Below, in pieces: positions 13,437 to 26,800 of a stretch of 64,000 nt of DNA. Origin of the DNA: Neelides folsomi (taxonomy: Eukaryota; Arthropoda; Collembola; Neelipleona; Neelidae). The position numbers were made by a program, and so were the translations under genes. Within the stretch, counting starts at the first letter, position 1. Each line of letters begins with the position of its first letter. The stretch is taken from positions 46,872 to 110,871 of the forward strand of contig JAQGBZ010000210.1 of assembly GCA_034687125.1 (NCBI GenBank), written 5' to 3'. The notes below the pieces were generated by a model that searched no databases, was not told where the DNA came from, and saw only the letters and a list, made by a program, of their open reading frames with translations.

Positions 13437-15806
13437 ATGAGGGCATTCTGCCTCCTCCTCTTCCTCTCCATCGGCCTCTTCGACGTTTGGGGGAAAGTGG
13501 GCCAAGAGGAGCTCGCTCGGTCGGTGGGTTCTGAGTTCCCGGTTGTTCAGTGGAGGAATCAGAGCGGGGCCGGCTTGGCTTCCAAGAACCTCAGGAGACG
13601 TCTCACAGAAGCCAAAGGAAAACGGGACGAAACGAGGCTTCTCTGGAAAGCTCTGAGGCAGCCTGTCCCTGACCGCCCCGACCTAAGGCCCAAGATCCCA
13701 CTCATTCGACGTGAAGTAATTATGACAAATCCCTACCATTGGTCATGGAATATTAAACTGAATGTCAAAATGACGTCAATGGCGACATCCGCCATTCACG
13801 CCTCTTGATTCTCTTGACAGGGCGTGAAAATGACGTGTTCCAATTCTTGGTTTTAAATAAGACCACGAGCTAATTTAATATAGTTATTAATTAAATTTCT
13901 AAATTTATTGTATAAGTAATGTATATGTAAATTATAACTTTATAACTACTTAAATGTAAATTAAATGTGCAGGTTTGGAGCATTCCACTGATAGCAATCG
14001 GTTCATTGAGCCTCTTCCTTATTATATCTTTTGAGATATATGGTAAGAAATATATATTCATTTAATTTCCAATTTCAACCCAAAATCTCAAAACCTCGTG
14101 GCCAACTTCATTTCATTAGGTGGTCTTTTTTTCACCAAAACATTAAAAAATCATTGTACCACTCGAAATGTAAATTGGTGCGTGAGTAATGTAACGAGAA
14201 GCCATTTATTGTATTTTTCCTCGTTTATTTCTAGTGCTCTGCAAAGCAAGGAGGCACGCGAGACGGCATTTGTTCCTTGGTCTGTTAATTTTTCAATTTG
14301 TATCATTTGTTAATGTGAACCCCTGGGTTGATTTTATTCAATCAATCTTAACATTCTTCCTTTTCAGGCCAGATTCTCCTTTTTTCCCTTTTTCTCTCGT
14401 CCTCGGTCGCCCTCGTGTTCGCTTTGAGTCCGTCGCTTCCAGGATGCGTCGTGACTCGGTTAGGATTAGGAGTTTCCTACACGCTCATTTTTTCCGTCCT
14501 CCTCGTCAAATGCTTATTCTTGATAAGGTAATATCTAATAATATTATATTTAAAACATTGATCATGGTTGAAAGTAATGAAGAAAAGTGTTGGCTAATGA
14601 TCCTGGTTGTCTCATTCAAATTAATGGTTAAAAAAGCAAAGTATGCTCATTTTCACGCTCAGCTTTTTCCCCACCCCAGGGATTTAAAATGATTTTAGTA
14701 AAAAAAAAAGTGTTTAATTTTTTAGCCTCGATAGTGGTGTTTACTTGCCAGCCTCCTACCAAGCATTCCTCCTCTTCTTTGCAGTATTAGTGGAAGTTGT
14801 GATCGAAGTCCAAGCAACGGTGGCAAATCCACCCCAATCCAAGGTGCGCTCGTGCACTTTCTATTATTACACGCCTTTCCATTTTACGCTCCACGACTCA
14901 ATGAGCAAATGTCATAAAGGGGTGATTAATGAGCCGAAGGATGACTCGGCCCAAATGAACCAACTTGACTCTTTTTCAGAATGTGCCTTTGTTCGGAGCT
15001 TTTTGGGCGGAATGTGGAACTTCGTTCATGGATCTTCTCTCGAGACTCAGCTACAATGCGTTTCTCATCTTCCTGGTGGGAATCCTGGCCCTTAAAGCCA
15101 GAGGGATCAGAGAAAACTATCGAGAATCGACTTACATTGGATTCTCGATAGCAATTACACTTCCCATTTGGATCTCTTGGATCGTGGCTGGATACATTTT
15201 ACAAGTGCATTTATTTTACAATTTTCCTATATTTAAATACTAAATTTATCAATTAATCTTTGATGCATTTGCGAATTTGTTATTTGCTAGGGCCGACATC
15301 AGGACGGATGCATTGCGTTTGGTTTACTCACACAGTCAGTTTCCACGTTCCTTGTGATGTTCCTTCCGAAGGTAAAACTTTTCTGTCAAGTTTCAAACAA
15401 CTAAATTTTTTCTCTTCAAAGGGTCGTCAACTTGCCGCAATGGGGAAAGAAGGCCTTTACCTTGAAGACCAAGAAGAAGAATTTTCAAGATATTCCCCAT
15501 CATTCTTTCATTTTAAACCTACAAGTAAAAGTTATAAAGCGGCGCTGATCACGGGTAAAGATTTAGGTTGTGAATTTGCGTTCTAATAAAATTATCTAAA
15601 TAATATTTGAATAAAATTAACCGAATATGCCAAAAATTAAGGAGAAAATAATATTACAATTTTGATTATTTAATAATTCAATTACAGATGGGAATCTTTA
15701 CACAACGCTCGAGCCAACAATCTCAACTATTAACCCAAATGTATTTTTCCAAAGATCCGACTTTCGTCGTGGGCACGGACATCCTGGACACGGACTCTTC
15801 TACTAG
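13437..15806 (+). CDS. Class C seven-transmembrane receptor with short ectodomain (BOSS/GPRC5-like)
   Basis: Nine exons (13437-13715, 13973-14042, 14235-14279, 14368-14527, 14726-14843, 14980-15204, 15291-15371, 15422-15554, 15688-15806) give 409 residues in consistent phase. A signal peptide (MRAFCLLLFLSIGLFDVWG) precedes about 75 hydrophilic residues, so there is no Venus-flytrap ligand domain. Seven hydrophobic helices follow, starting with IPLIAIGSLSLFLIISFEIY and ending with CIAFGLLTQSVSTFLVMFLP. Cysteines before helix 3 (LPGCVVTR) and before helix 5 (WAECGTSF) could form the usual disulfide. The FLPKGRQLAAMGKEGLYLED junction after helix 7 resembles the PK-containing end of class C 7tm_3 domains. 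The cytosolic tail is short and ends GHGHPGHGLFY. I assign it to the bride-of-sevenless/GPRC5 branch from its architecture; the exact ortholog is unresolved. The start is the first ATG with a signal peptide; an ATG just upstream meets an immediate stop. Confidence 0.75.
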
Positions 15807-16340
15807 TTACGTAAATATACTAAAGAGTCATATATTTATAATTTCACAACTCATAATGTCATAAACCTCATAACTTTCAACTCGAATTCGATAGCTCAGA
15901 ATGTTGAAAATCATTCTCAAGAATATATTTGTATATAATGATATTATACTTATAAACTATCGTATAAACTATACTACATTTATTTACAAATATTTACAGT
16001 ACGTACATATCTGAATAGATGACGTTTGTTGAGAATACTTTTATATCCTATTTACTCATGTTATATCTATCTGACCTATTAAATGTTATATAATTATTAA
16101 ATTTTTAATTATAATTCCAAAATCTATTAAATACTAATGTATTTTGCTTATATGTGTAATGTTTAATTAGTAATTAGGTTCATAAACATTTATTATTTCT
16201 CCTTAAATCGAATCATTAATATGATAAATTAAACATTTATGTTTAATATCTGTATTTTAATTTTTAACAATATTTTTACTTGTTGATATTGTTGTATTTG
16301 ATATTATTCGAAATGGATATAAATTTTGTTTAGTGAATAT

Positions 16341-16346
16341 AATAAA
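16341..16346 (+). terminator. Candidate polyadenylation signal of receptor gene
   Basis: An AATAAA hexamer lies about 535 nt after the receptor stop codon, before the next gene begins at 16672. The spacer 15807-16671 is AT-rich and holds nothing else I can support. Confidence 0.3.
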
Positions 16347-16671
16347 AAACATAAGTTGAGATTAATTTGAAATTATTTCCACTGCATAATACATATAAAT
16401 CCACAATATCCTATTTAAAAATCGTTACATTATAATTTACCGATCTAACATTAAGAAAAAAGAGGATAGAAGTATATATATCGAGGGCATTCTGCGAAAA
16501 TGTATTGGTGAGATTTAAACTATTTACAGTTACTGGCCGGGAACTATCTTTATAAGTTTGGATCCAGGGACACTGGATTATGGACGCTGTTTTCAATCAT
16601 TCGTCTTTTCAATTTAAAAAGAGACGACTATTTATTAATTATATTTAATCATATCTCCTTACAACGACACG

Positions 16672-19600
16672 ATGGACGGGGTACCTTTTGATCCTGACAA
16701 ACTTACAGTAGCATCTAATTTATTTTCAGACATAATCTTCAACCTCTCTGGGCAAATTGAGCCAAAGGTGACGTATTTTTTTAAAAATATAATTGGGATT
16801 TCAAAATTCTATTCAAATATATTTTTAATCAATGAAATTTCCATTCTTATGCCAATACTAATTTGATTAGGCACAATAAAGGGGTTTAAGTTTAAATATT
16901 TGCTAGCGAGAATTGAATTGACATTTTGTTTTCCTTGTCAAAATATATTAATTTTCTCAACAAATGCACTTGAGTGTTTTCTAAGTTATTTTCTAAATCA
17001 GCTCCTGAAACTGTTGGAGGATGGAGGGGCCGTCAAGAAGCTTTATTTTGGAATGGAAGTTACGCATTTCATAGTTGGCGACAATTTTGATGAAAGTCGT
17101 CTTGGAGAAGCAAAGGAGATCTTCGAGATTCCAAACATTGTCTCCCCTCGATGGATTGCTTATTCTGCAAAACTTGGAAAAATTCTTCCGTAATTATCTT
17201 CAATATTCAACTGATCGTGGAATTTATAAATTAAAAATAAACCAAATTATTGGAAACTATTTAATAAAGTTTAAAATTCTTTTTTTTATTATATAAAATT
17301 TCCAGACCTGACGGGTTTAAAGGAGAGCCAGACCAATTATTTTCCAAACTGTTCTTCACAACTTGTGGTTTGAGAGGAGAGGACTTGAAGCGAATTTGTG
17401 CTTCCATCACATTTTACGGAGGAGCCTTCACCAAAAATCTCCTTGAAACCACGAGTCATCTCATAGCTAATAAAACGTCTGGAGAGAAGTATTCAATTGC
17501 CAAACAGAAGAGCATGAAGGTGGTGACAAGTGACTGGATCACCGATTCTATATTAAATGGGAAATTAATGGAAGAGCGAAATTATGATCCGATTCTCATT
17601 AAACCCAAAGCCCTCCCTGTCTCTGTTTCCCAACCACCACCACCCCCGAAAGGGCTAACTAACGCAAAGCCCAGTGTACAGCCGCAAACACATATCCTGG
17701 TGATCCAAAAGCCTTCTTCGGGTCCTCAAAACAAAAAAGCAGAGGAAAAGCCGTCTAAAGGACCTAACATGGTTCAGCGAATTGGTCAAATTCATATTAG
17801 GAAGCCTTTAGGGAGCGGAGAGCTGCGGGATGCCGGTGGATCCCAACTGACGAATATCGAGTCTAAAAGACCAACAATGATCCCAGGCCATTCACAAGGT
17901 CTCCTTCAACAGCACATGTTGGTTCAGCCGCCGAAGGGAGGTCCAGTTCTTCACAATCAAATAATTATTCAAAAGCAGATGCCTTCGAGAGGAGCTGAAG
18001 ATAAACCCGTCGAACAGCCGCCACTAACCCAGCCACCAAACCAACAAGCTTCTAAACCTCCTCCCCAAAGCCCCCATCAGCCAAACCAAATTCACGTCCA
18101 ACAACAAAATCGCCTCATTCAATTGCATGAAAAACCACAGGTGTTCCTGGGTCAGCAACATCCGGATAATAAATTTATATCTACCTCAACGGGTCAGCTC
18201 CAGCAAAGCCAAGTTGTTCAACAAGGGATGGTTAATCAAGGCGTGCAGCAAGGGCAGGTCATTCAAGGCCAAATTGTTCAGCAGACGCAGGTGATCCAGG
18301 GCCAAGTAGTCCAGCAAGGACAAGTGATTCAGGGACAAGTTGTTCAGCCAGGTCAAATTGTTTCGCAGGGGCAGGTTGTTCAATCAGGCCAAATTGTTTC
18401 ACAAGGACAAGTTGTTCAACCAGGGCAGATTGTTTCACAAGGGCAGGTTGTCCAAGGGCAAGTTGTCCAGGGCCAAAATGTGCAGCAAGGCCAAATAGTT
18501 CAACAAGGTCAAATTGCTCAGCAAAGCCAAGTTGTTTCCCAAGGCCAAGTTGTTCAACCGAGTCAAATTGTTTCGCAAGGGCAGGTTGTCCAAGGGCAAG
18601 TTGTCCAGCCGGGACAAATTGTTTCTCAAGGGCAAGTTGTCCAAGGTCAATTAATCCAAGGGCAAGTTGTACAGCAGGGTCAAGTTGTTCAACAAGGCCA
18701 GGTCGTCCAGCAGATCCAGATTCAACAAGGTCAAGGGATCGTTCAAGGGCAGTTGAGTTATTCGAATGCCATTCAACTCCCACAGCAGCAGCACCCGCAG
18801 CAACTTGAGGGACTTCTTAGCCAAAATCAGGGCAAGACGCAGATCGAGCTTGCCATTGAGCAGATCCAATTTCAAAAGAATTTCAAACCAAATCAGATCC
18901 AAGTCCAGGGCCAACACCTCCAGGGTCAGCCGGGTCAACCCAAGCGTTTCATGCTGATTCAAGACCAACAGAGCCCCGGACAATTTCAAAACCATTTGAT
19001 TCCGGTGAGTCAGGTCCAGCAGCGCCCTCCAACGCACCAAATGCCAATGAAACAGGACGTTGGTGGAATTCAGATGTCAAACCAAATCCTGCCCCAGCAA
19101 GGCCCAATCAACCAACTCCATGCCCAACACATTCAACCCCAGGGACCTGGCGATCAAATTCAATATCAGCCCCAACAGCAAAATCATTTGCAAATGCAAC
19201 AACAAAAACTCACAAGTCAAAATATGCAAATTCATCAGCAGAAAATTCACCCTTTGTCTAATCAAATTCAAATTGCCCAGCAGCAGGGTCAAATACAAGG
19301 ACAAGTTCAGCAGGGACAAATTCAACAAGGCCAAATTCAGCAGCAAGGCCAAATTCAGCAGCATGGCCAAATTCAACAACAAATGGGGCAGATGCAACAA
19401 CAGATGCAACAACAGCCCCAACAACATCAGCAAATCCAGCAGCAAATCCACCAACAACAACCCGGGCAAAACCAGCTCCAATCCCACATGCAACAGCAGC
19501 AGCCCCAAACCCAGCAAAAATTAATACAGCATAATCAAATACAACAGCAATTTTCAGGACCCCCACAGCAATACAATTTGATAATTCAACAAAACTTTAT

Positions 19601-20750
19601 TCCTTCTGGGAACATGATTCAACAGTCTCAGCAACAGCAACAACAGCAGCAACCCCAACAGCCACAACAACAATCGCAGAGCCAACCAATTCAAGGGCAA
19701 ATTCAAGGGCAAATTCAGGGGCAAATTCAAGGGCAAATTCAAGGGCAAATCCAGGGGCAAATGGGCCAAAAAGTCCAATTTCAAGGAACCGGGCCTCGAC
19801 TGAGCATTGGCCAACCAGCTTGGACGACTCAACAACAACAATTGGAAATCATCCGCCAAATCCAATCTGATCCTCAAATTAAGCAGCAATGGGCCCTTAT
19901 GGATTCCAATCAACGATCCCTGCTAATTCAAAAGTTGGCCCATCGGAACCGGGAAGAACATATCCGGAGAGAACTGATGTTAAAGCAGCAACAAATTAAC
20001 CAACAAGGTGGGGCTGGACAAGGAGTGATGACTGGGGTCATGAGCCAGGGGCCACAAGGGCAATCAAATCAACCTTTACTTGTCCACCAGCGACCCCCAC
20101 AGCAAGGGCAACAATTGCAGTTGCAACAAGGGCAAATGATGCAAGTTCAGAATCAACAGCTCGTCGGAGGGCCAAAGCCTCCCAACTCCGTCCCACAGCA
20201 GCAGCAGCAACAACAACAATTGCTCGTCCAATCTCAACATGGAGGGATGGTCGTCTCACAACAGTCCCAAGTCCACGTGCAGCAGTCTCAAATCGGGCAG
20301 CAGAGCCAAGGAGGTCTCATTGGCCAACAACAAGGCCAAGTGAATCTTCTTGGCCAGCAAACCCAGGGAAATCTCATTGGCCAACAAGGGGTTTTGGGGC
20401 AGCAAAGTCAAGGTGGACTTATTGGACAACAGGGCCAAGGGAATCTTATAAGTCAGCAGAGTCAGGGGAACATGATTGGACAACAAATGGGAGGCGGCCA
20501 ACAGCAGAAATTCATCACTCAGTCTCCGATCCAAACTCGCCCTCCGACCCAGATGATCCTCACCCAACAACAACAGACCGGGGGGACAGTGAGGACTCAG
20601 CAGATTTTCACACCCCAAGTTGGGCAGCAGAATCAGCCGAGGATCAATGTCCGACATATCTTGGTCCATCCTGGACAGCAACAACCGCGACTCCAACAGC
20701 AACAGATAATCCTTCAACAGCAACATATTGGGCAACCGGTGTTTGGTCAG

Positions 20751-20787
<37 letters not shown>

Positions 20788-23700
20788 AACAACAACAACA
20801 ACAACAACCAAAGATTGCCATTTTACAAGCTCAGACTGTGACACAGGGTGCACAGGGGCAATGGGTTCCTACACAAGGTGCCCAGCAGCAAAGACTTCCG
20901 AATCCTTCACAAGTTCCAACTAGTCAAAACCAAAAGCTCGCTTCTCCTGATCAACAACAATCAAATACTCAACAATGGATTCGTCAAACTCAGCCCGGAA
21001 TGTCTTTCGTAAGTGAAATTTAGAAATTGAATAAATGTAATTATACATTTAGATTTAGATCAATGTATTTGTACATTAGTGAATTCATAATTTTGGAAAT
21101 CTAATTTAAAAATTATTTTTTATTTAATTATTTTATTTAATATTTAAATTATTTTTCAGGTTGTGAACTCGAAAACCAAAACGGCCCTTGCGAATCTTCT
21201 GAGCAATCGACTTCAGGGCAATGCTTTACCAGAAGGTGCAGTCCAAGGGGTCATGTCTCCTGCTCCGACAATTCCTCAGACCTTGTGTCCTCCTCCCACA
21301 CCTCCCACTCCGGTTCCTCAGCAGACGCAGATAATCCAAGGGTCGCAACCACAAGCTGTGATGCAAAGGAAAACTCTTTCCAATCTCACCAATAGCTCTA
21401 AAGTTATTCCAGTGGCTAACGTTGGGCAAGTTGGGAGACTTCATTCCACCAACATCATCTCCATGCAATCTCTGACCCAAACAAGGGCCCAATATTTTGG
21501 CCATGAACCAAGTCTGAAACGTAAGATTTTATTATTTATCTAATACTGATATATACTTAGCTATGTATAAATAATTTATGTATACCTAATATGCACCCTT
21601 ATTAATTATACATACATAATTATAAATATTTAAGAATTTATTTATTTCGCTATTTTTTCATTAATTGGAGAAAAATTCACATCGTTTTCATTTAATTTTT
21701 AGTTCCATCTGACATGTTTCTCCTCGGATGTGTATTTTGGGAAGCTGAAACTCACGATATTAAAGAACTTGAAAAGATTGTTGAGCAATGTGGGGGAACG
21801 TTGGAATTGACATATTCTGCTCGGGTCACTCATATAATCAGCAAAACTCAAAAGTTTCCTGAATTTGCTCAAGCTGTTCGAGACGGAAAGAGAATTGTTT
21901 CCATGCATTGGCTAAGCGATTCATGCCTTCGCAAGTGTCTCACGCCACCTTATTATGCCATACACTTACCTGTTCCATTTGGGCCGTAAGTTAAAAATGA
22001 CATTTAAGTATTTAAAAGATACAACGAATTCATAGTTAATAATCTAACAATAATACCATATATTTTATAATACTTAAATATATCACTTGTATGTATTAAA
22101 ATTTAATAGAAATGAAGAGCCTTTGAGAGGAGAAGTGGTTGCCATAAGTGGTTATCGTGGGGAAGAATTACATCGGATCCAAACGATGTTGACCATCCTT
22201 GGGGCCCAACACACAATATGCTTTACTGCAATCAATTTAGCTCTTGTGGCTCAAAAGTAAAATAATTTTCTATATTTTAAACACTCATCGCGTTTCCTTC
22301 ATACTTACCTTTAGTAATTAATTACTTTAATAATAACAATTTTATCTCATTTCCAAATTTCAGACCTAATGGAGAGAAATTCGCGAAAGCGCGAGAATGG
22401 CGAAAGCCCGTTGTCAATGTCCAATTTTTAAATGAGCTCATGTTTGGCCTTACGAACTCCGTTGAAATGATTCATAGTCCTAAGTATCAACATTTCAATT
22501 TAGACCAGCCATTCCGTTTTGACATTGCAGCCGTTGCGCCATTGATGAGTCAGTTTCACTTTATTTAATTTCCAAATGGAAATTGCAATTATAATTAAAT
22601 AATTATATTCTTCCTTTATTTCAGATGCTTGGAAACTTCCGGTTCGAGTGACGAATGAATGTTTTGAGAAACATAAGGGGAGAAAACTAATTGAAGACGC
22701 GACTGGGCCACCAAAGAAACAACAACGAATCGATGAGTATAAAGAATGGCGAGAATTGGACCTTAGTGCTCTCACGTTGAAAGAGGAGTCAAAACCACCC
22801 GAGGTTCGATTGAATGAAAACAACGAAGAAATGTCCGATGTTGAAATTTCATTATCAGTCTCCTCTCAAAAAGTTGTAGTCATTTCTGGATTCAACACTT
22901 CTATAAGAAACATGGTATTTTGATTAATATTCCATTTTATACTTACCTATATGTTATGGATCTGTTAATATTTTAATTAATTTCACATTCATTTTCATTT
23001 GCAAAATAAAGCAATTTAAATGACGGTTTTTGACCCATTTTTTCAGCTTGTTGCCTGCGCCACAGCGTTAGGTTGCAAAGTTAGCGATGAACTTCCTGGT
23101 GCGACTCATTTGATTCAAAATAAAAATAAATACACTCCCAAACTATTCATTGCTCTCTGCAAGCTCCAATATATTGTAACGGATCGGTGGCTTTATGAAA
23201 GCGCTCTTCAGGACAAACTCCTCGACCCGGTCCCATTTACCTGGAACAATGAAAATTTTGAAAACATGTATGGAACAACTGTTGCCGACATTCTCAAAAA
23301 GCCGAATCGAAGTTCTCTTCTAAATGTATAGTCAATATAAATTAAACTTTTTATTATTTGAACTTTTTGAACGTTTATTTTAACTTAACCAAAATTGGAA
23401 ATTGTTTATGATGTTAATGTTTTAATTAATTTTTGTTTAAATTCAGGGGTTAAAATTCTACGTTACACCTTCAGTGAGTCCTTCCCCGATTCATTTATCT
23501 GAAATCATCTTAGCTGCTGGAGGAGCAATTGAAAGACAGAAATCTCTTAGACACGTTCGAAACTGCGCTTCAACTCAACCGAACAGTTTCTTTATTATTT
23601 CATGTTGTCGCGACTGTAATTTCGTCGAAAGAGCGTACAGACGAGGAAGAACGAAACCATGTATGACTTGTCTTTAACCTTTGTCCACCCTTTAAGATCT

Positions 23701-23856
23701 TTATTACTTAATTCTTAGTTTCATAATATATTAATGATTATGTATTTCTTCACAGATTTGCATACCGTGGATACTTTATATGAATCGATAGCATCTCAAA
23801 CGGTGAGATTCTTTCTTAGTTCAGAACCTCGAGCTCAAGACGGAGAAGACTTTTAG
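16672..23856 (+). CDS. PAXIP1: PAX-interacting protein 1 / PTIP: six BRCT domains with giant glutamine-rich insert
   Basis: PTIP is a nuclear adaptor of the MLL3/4 histone methyltransferase complexes and the DNA-damage response. Its C-terminal BRCT pair reads phosphoserine marks. Eleven exons (16672-16767, 17002-17189, 17306-21008, 21160-21520, 21703-21985, 22110-22256, 22364-22548, 22625-22914, 23047-23325, 23447-23660, 23756-23856) give 1948 residues. BRCT1 and 2 span about 15-190 (SPRWIAYSAKLGKILP; GEKYSIAKQKSMKVVTSDWI). Residues about 200-1330 are Gln-rich, nearly all in the 3.7-kb exon 3. BRCT3 and 4 span about 1450-1655 (VTHIISKTQKFPEFAQAV; MHWLSDSC). BRCT5 and 6 span about 1710-1948 (ATHLIQNK, TDRWLYESAL). 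The 2+2+2 layout with Gln-rich sequence between BRCT2 and BRCT3 is the PTIP signature; TopBP1 lacks it. The insert is far longer than in human PTIP, which totals about 1070 residues. The final exon ends EPRAQDGEDF. Confidence 0.93.
18204..18760 (+). repeat. Tandem Q/V repeat array inside PAXIP1 exon 3
   Basis: About 185 codons consist of pentapeptide-like units such as GQVVQ, GQIVS and GQVIQ, often in the order QPGQIVSQGQVVQ. Synonymous variation between units (CAA/CAG, GTT/GTC) shows the array is not a fresh duplication. Gln alternates with paired beta-branched residues, unlike simple polyQ. Confidence 0.85.
19691..19762 (+). repeat. QGQI tetrapeptide tandem repeat (12-nt units) in PAXIP1
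   Basis: Six consecutive units of CAAGGGCAAATT with single-base differences encode QGQI repeats, ending in QGQM. Near-identity between units suggests recent unit-wise expansion compared with the older Q/V array upstream. Confidence 0.85.
20300..20490 (+). repeat. GLIGQQ/QGNLIGQQ repeat block in PAXIP1
   Basis: Decoded residues repeat the theme QSQGGLIGQQ and QGNLIGQQ about six times with variation. This is a third, compositionally distinct repeat type in the same exon, richer in Gly, Leu and Ile. Confidence 0.75.
20748..20810 (+). repeat. PolyQ microsatellite, mixed CAG/CAA, in PAXIP1
   Basis: About 20 consecutive glutamine codons occur here: first CAG-rich, then a CAA run, before PKIAIL. 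The pure CAG and CAA sub-runs are the kind of tract expected to vary in length between individuals. Confidence 0.85.
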
Positions 23857-23870
23857 GAGACATTACTTAC

Positions 23871-23876
23871 AATAAA
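23871..23876 (+). terminator. Candidate polyadenylation signal of PAXIP1
   Basis: AATAAA lies 15 nt after the TAG stop. A 3' UTR that short is unusual, so one of the later AATAAA-like sites (for example near 24008) could be used instead. Confidence 0.35.
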
Positions 23877-26800
23877 ATATATAAGATTATTATTATATTC
23901 GACACTATTGCACACATAAGAATGTTATTTATTATGGTATTTTTAAAAAAATTCTCTTCGGATTTTGTATTTCTTTATAAGACTCGTTTGTACAAATAAT
24001 ATTTTTAAATAAAACGGCTTTTATATCAACTCTAACAAAATTTATTTGAAATCAACCAATATTGTTTTTTCAATTGACTGGTTTCATTTTCCAAATGGAT
24101 AAGGATTAAAGTTAATATCCAAATAATATTTTAACATTTAGAACTAATTTTAGGAGTTTAATTTTTCGGGATTAATTTCTTTTACGTATTACTCTTCCAT
24201 ATTATTAAAAATCATCATTAAATCATTATATATGCTATTTATTATAATGACGATACTGAGGTTCTTAAATGGATTTAAGGGATAAATAGGGTTGAATGAG
24301 TTTTGTAGTAAATGTAATAATCCAACTCACCAGAGTGCAGGACCGTATTCATATTCATAACCACGTTAGCACGAAGGGCTCTTTTCACTTTCATGGTATT
24401 TCTAGGAGTCCTTAAGCCCCATATCACTTCACCTTAACCCACCACTTATCGACTTACATCACTTACATGCTAATAATAAGTTCACTACATGACACGCTAA
24501 TAATACCTTGTAGCTAATCCTATAAGTGTAGCCCTTTTAAAGCCGCAAAGTGAAGGCTCATATATTTCCCTAATTATTGTTTAACTCTCTTTATGTACAT
24601 ATACTTGAGACAGAGGTGTTTGAAATGGGAAGAAGAGGTGATTTATCTCATAATTACAATCAATTATTGACTAATTAGGCTATAATTCTCTTATGCAACA
24701 CAAGTTATGGTGATCAATTGTTAATTATTGTAATTATTCAAACTTCCTAATTCATTTCATGTTAATACATGGGAAAGTCGGATGGTGAAGGTGAAGCTTT
24801 AGATGAAAATTAACGAAAGAGGCCTTGCTAAACCAATGACATGGATATTGTTCAAATCCACAATATTTCCTTTATTGAAAACTTGGGTTTTAAAGCATTG
24901 TATTGTTTTGAATTTTGCCGTGATTTCGTTACCTATTGATTTAATCAAAATCTCACAAATACATAAACACTAACTTTTACCCAATAGATATAAAAACATG
25001 TATCAGGTATCGATATCACTTTGCATTGTTTGATAATAACTACAAAATATTTTTCAACATATATGAACCATTGATATATCGATTACGCTTCGAATATTGA
25101 TTGGAGATAATGGCAAACAAGTCTGCTTTATTTTTTTATTATTCCTATCTTAACAAGTATTTTAAAACAGTGGTTTTTATATATTAAAGTTCATACTTGT
25201 ATGGTTTCGGTGTACTTTTTGTCTACTTAAACAAGATTAAAATATATTTCCAAAATCACTTGTTTTTCGAGCGTATCATTTCTAGGTGAATGTTGTCATT
25301 CCTATTAGCAATTTCCTGACATTGCTAAATTCAGGTTGAATAGCTCAAATCAGCTCAAACTGCATTGAATATATATTTATAGACACTTGAAGGAATGTTT
25401 AAACTTCTACGTCGGTACGAATCAACATTAAAAATCATTTAAGCATACATTCTGATAACAACTTTCATATAATATAGTGTTAGTTCCAAACCCTTTTCTC
25501 ACTAAGTTGGCACTAAATAAATATTAATGAGTGATTTATACATTTTGAGAATATGTTCCAAACATTTGTAAATATAGGAAATTGTCCAAAATAACTTGAG
25601 TTTAAAAATAACCAAAATCTAAATCCTGTGTTTATAGATTTTCCCCCTTTGGGTAAAAACGATCTTTTAATGGTATTTTAGTGGAAAATAAACTCAATTT
25701 ATTACATTAAACTCGTAAATGGAAATAAAATCACATTACTCGTCTAAATGTAAAGAAAATCTCATTGAATATTTCGATATATAAAATGTCAATTTCTAAC
25801 TCGTGGGTCAAAATAGGACCGATCTCATGTACATATATTCAATACCATTGTTTCTGAAATCCATTTAGCAATATCAGTATATCATTGATATCGTGCATCA
25901 TGCATGTTTGAAATCCATATACCGAATATACATTTCTAGTATCTGTTTGAGATATATACCCTTATATTGAATGTATAAATACATGGATGAAGTACATGTA
26001 TGTAGTGGTAGGCTTGAATTGAAGAGCGATCTACTCAAGAATTGATGAGGATGGGAATATATGGTGGATTGGTAGATATTTAGCGTGTTGTTGATTTTAA
26101 CGTTCACCCTTTCCTCTCCTCGTCAAAAGTACACACGGGGAATGAAAGTTGGAGGAATAAATTACAAGAAAACTGTATGGGATGGATAGGCCTGAGTGTG
26201 TCCAGGGTGCCTCGATGAAAAAATAGTAGTTGAGGAGGAGGCGAAAGGGGAAATGAATTTTTAAATTCAGATGAGAGCGAAGACTATTAGTAGTGAGTTT
26301 TTTTCCCATGAATGAGGACGATGTCTGCATAATGGGAACGGGGAATGAGCCCTCGGCTATTGTCGTATGTGGGATGGAAGCATTGGATGGATGGATGGAC
26401 GGGCGGACGGACGGAGTCGGACATTCTCTCCCATTCTCTCTCTACACCAAATTAAGACATGACTCTTTGCGGAACGGATACATAAATATCCCAGCTTTGT
26501 CCCATGCATCATAACCTTCGTCATTTATCAGGTCGCCCATTTGTAAGAGTCTCTTTATCACCCCCTGATGAATGAATATTGCTTTTCTCCAAGAGGAAAT
26601 TTTGAAAACAATGAATGATTTAATTTCACGTTTCGACTCTCATCTATAATTAATTGCGTCAAACAACCAAGGTTTCTACTATTACGCTTCTATACTTTAC
26701 TACTGTCCAAATACCATTTATGTACACATATTGTTCACCCTTCATGTCCGGTATGTTGGGAAGCATACCATTATAGTATTTGCTTACCCTTAGATATTTA

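Noticed and set aside
18186-20853. Several long leucine-rich reading frames on the minus strand (and frame-shifted plus-strand frames) opposite PAXIP1 exon 3
   Set aside because: CAA and CAG glutamine codons read as TTG and CTG leucine on the other strand and rarely create stops, so open frames here are an automatic by-product of the Gln-rich exon.
16672-23856. TopBP1 as alternative identity of the multi-BRCT gene
   Set aside because: Six BRCT domains in a 2+2+2 layout with a Gln-rich segment between BRCT2 and 3 fit PTIP; TopBP1 has more BRCT domains and no such segment.
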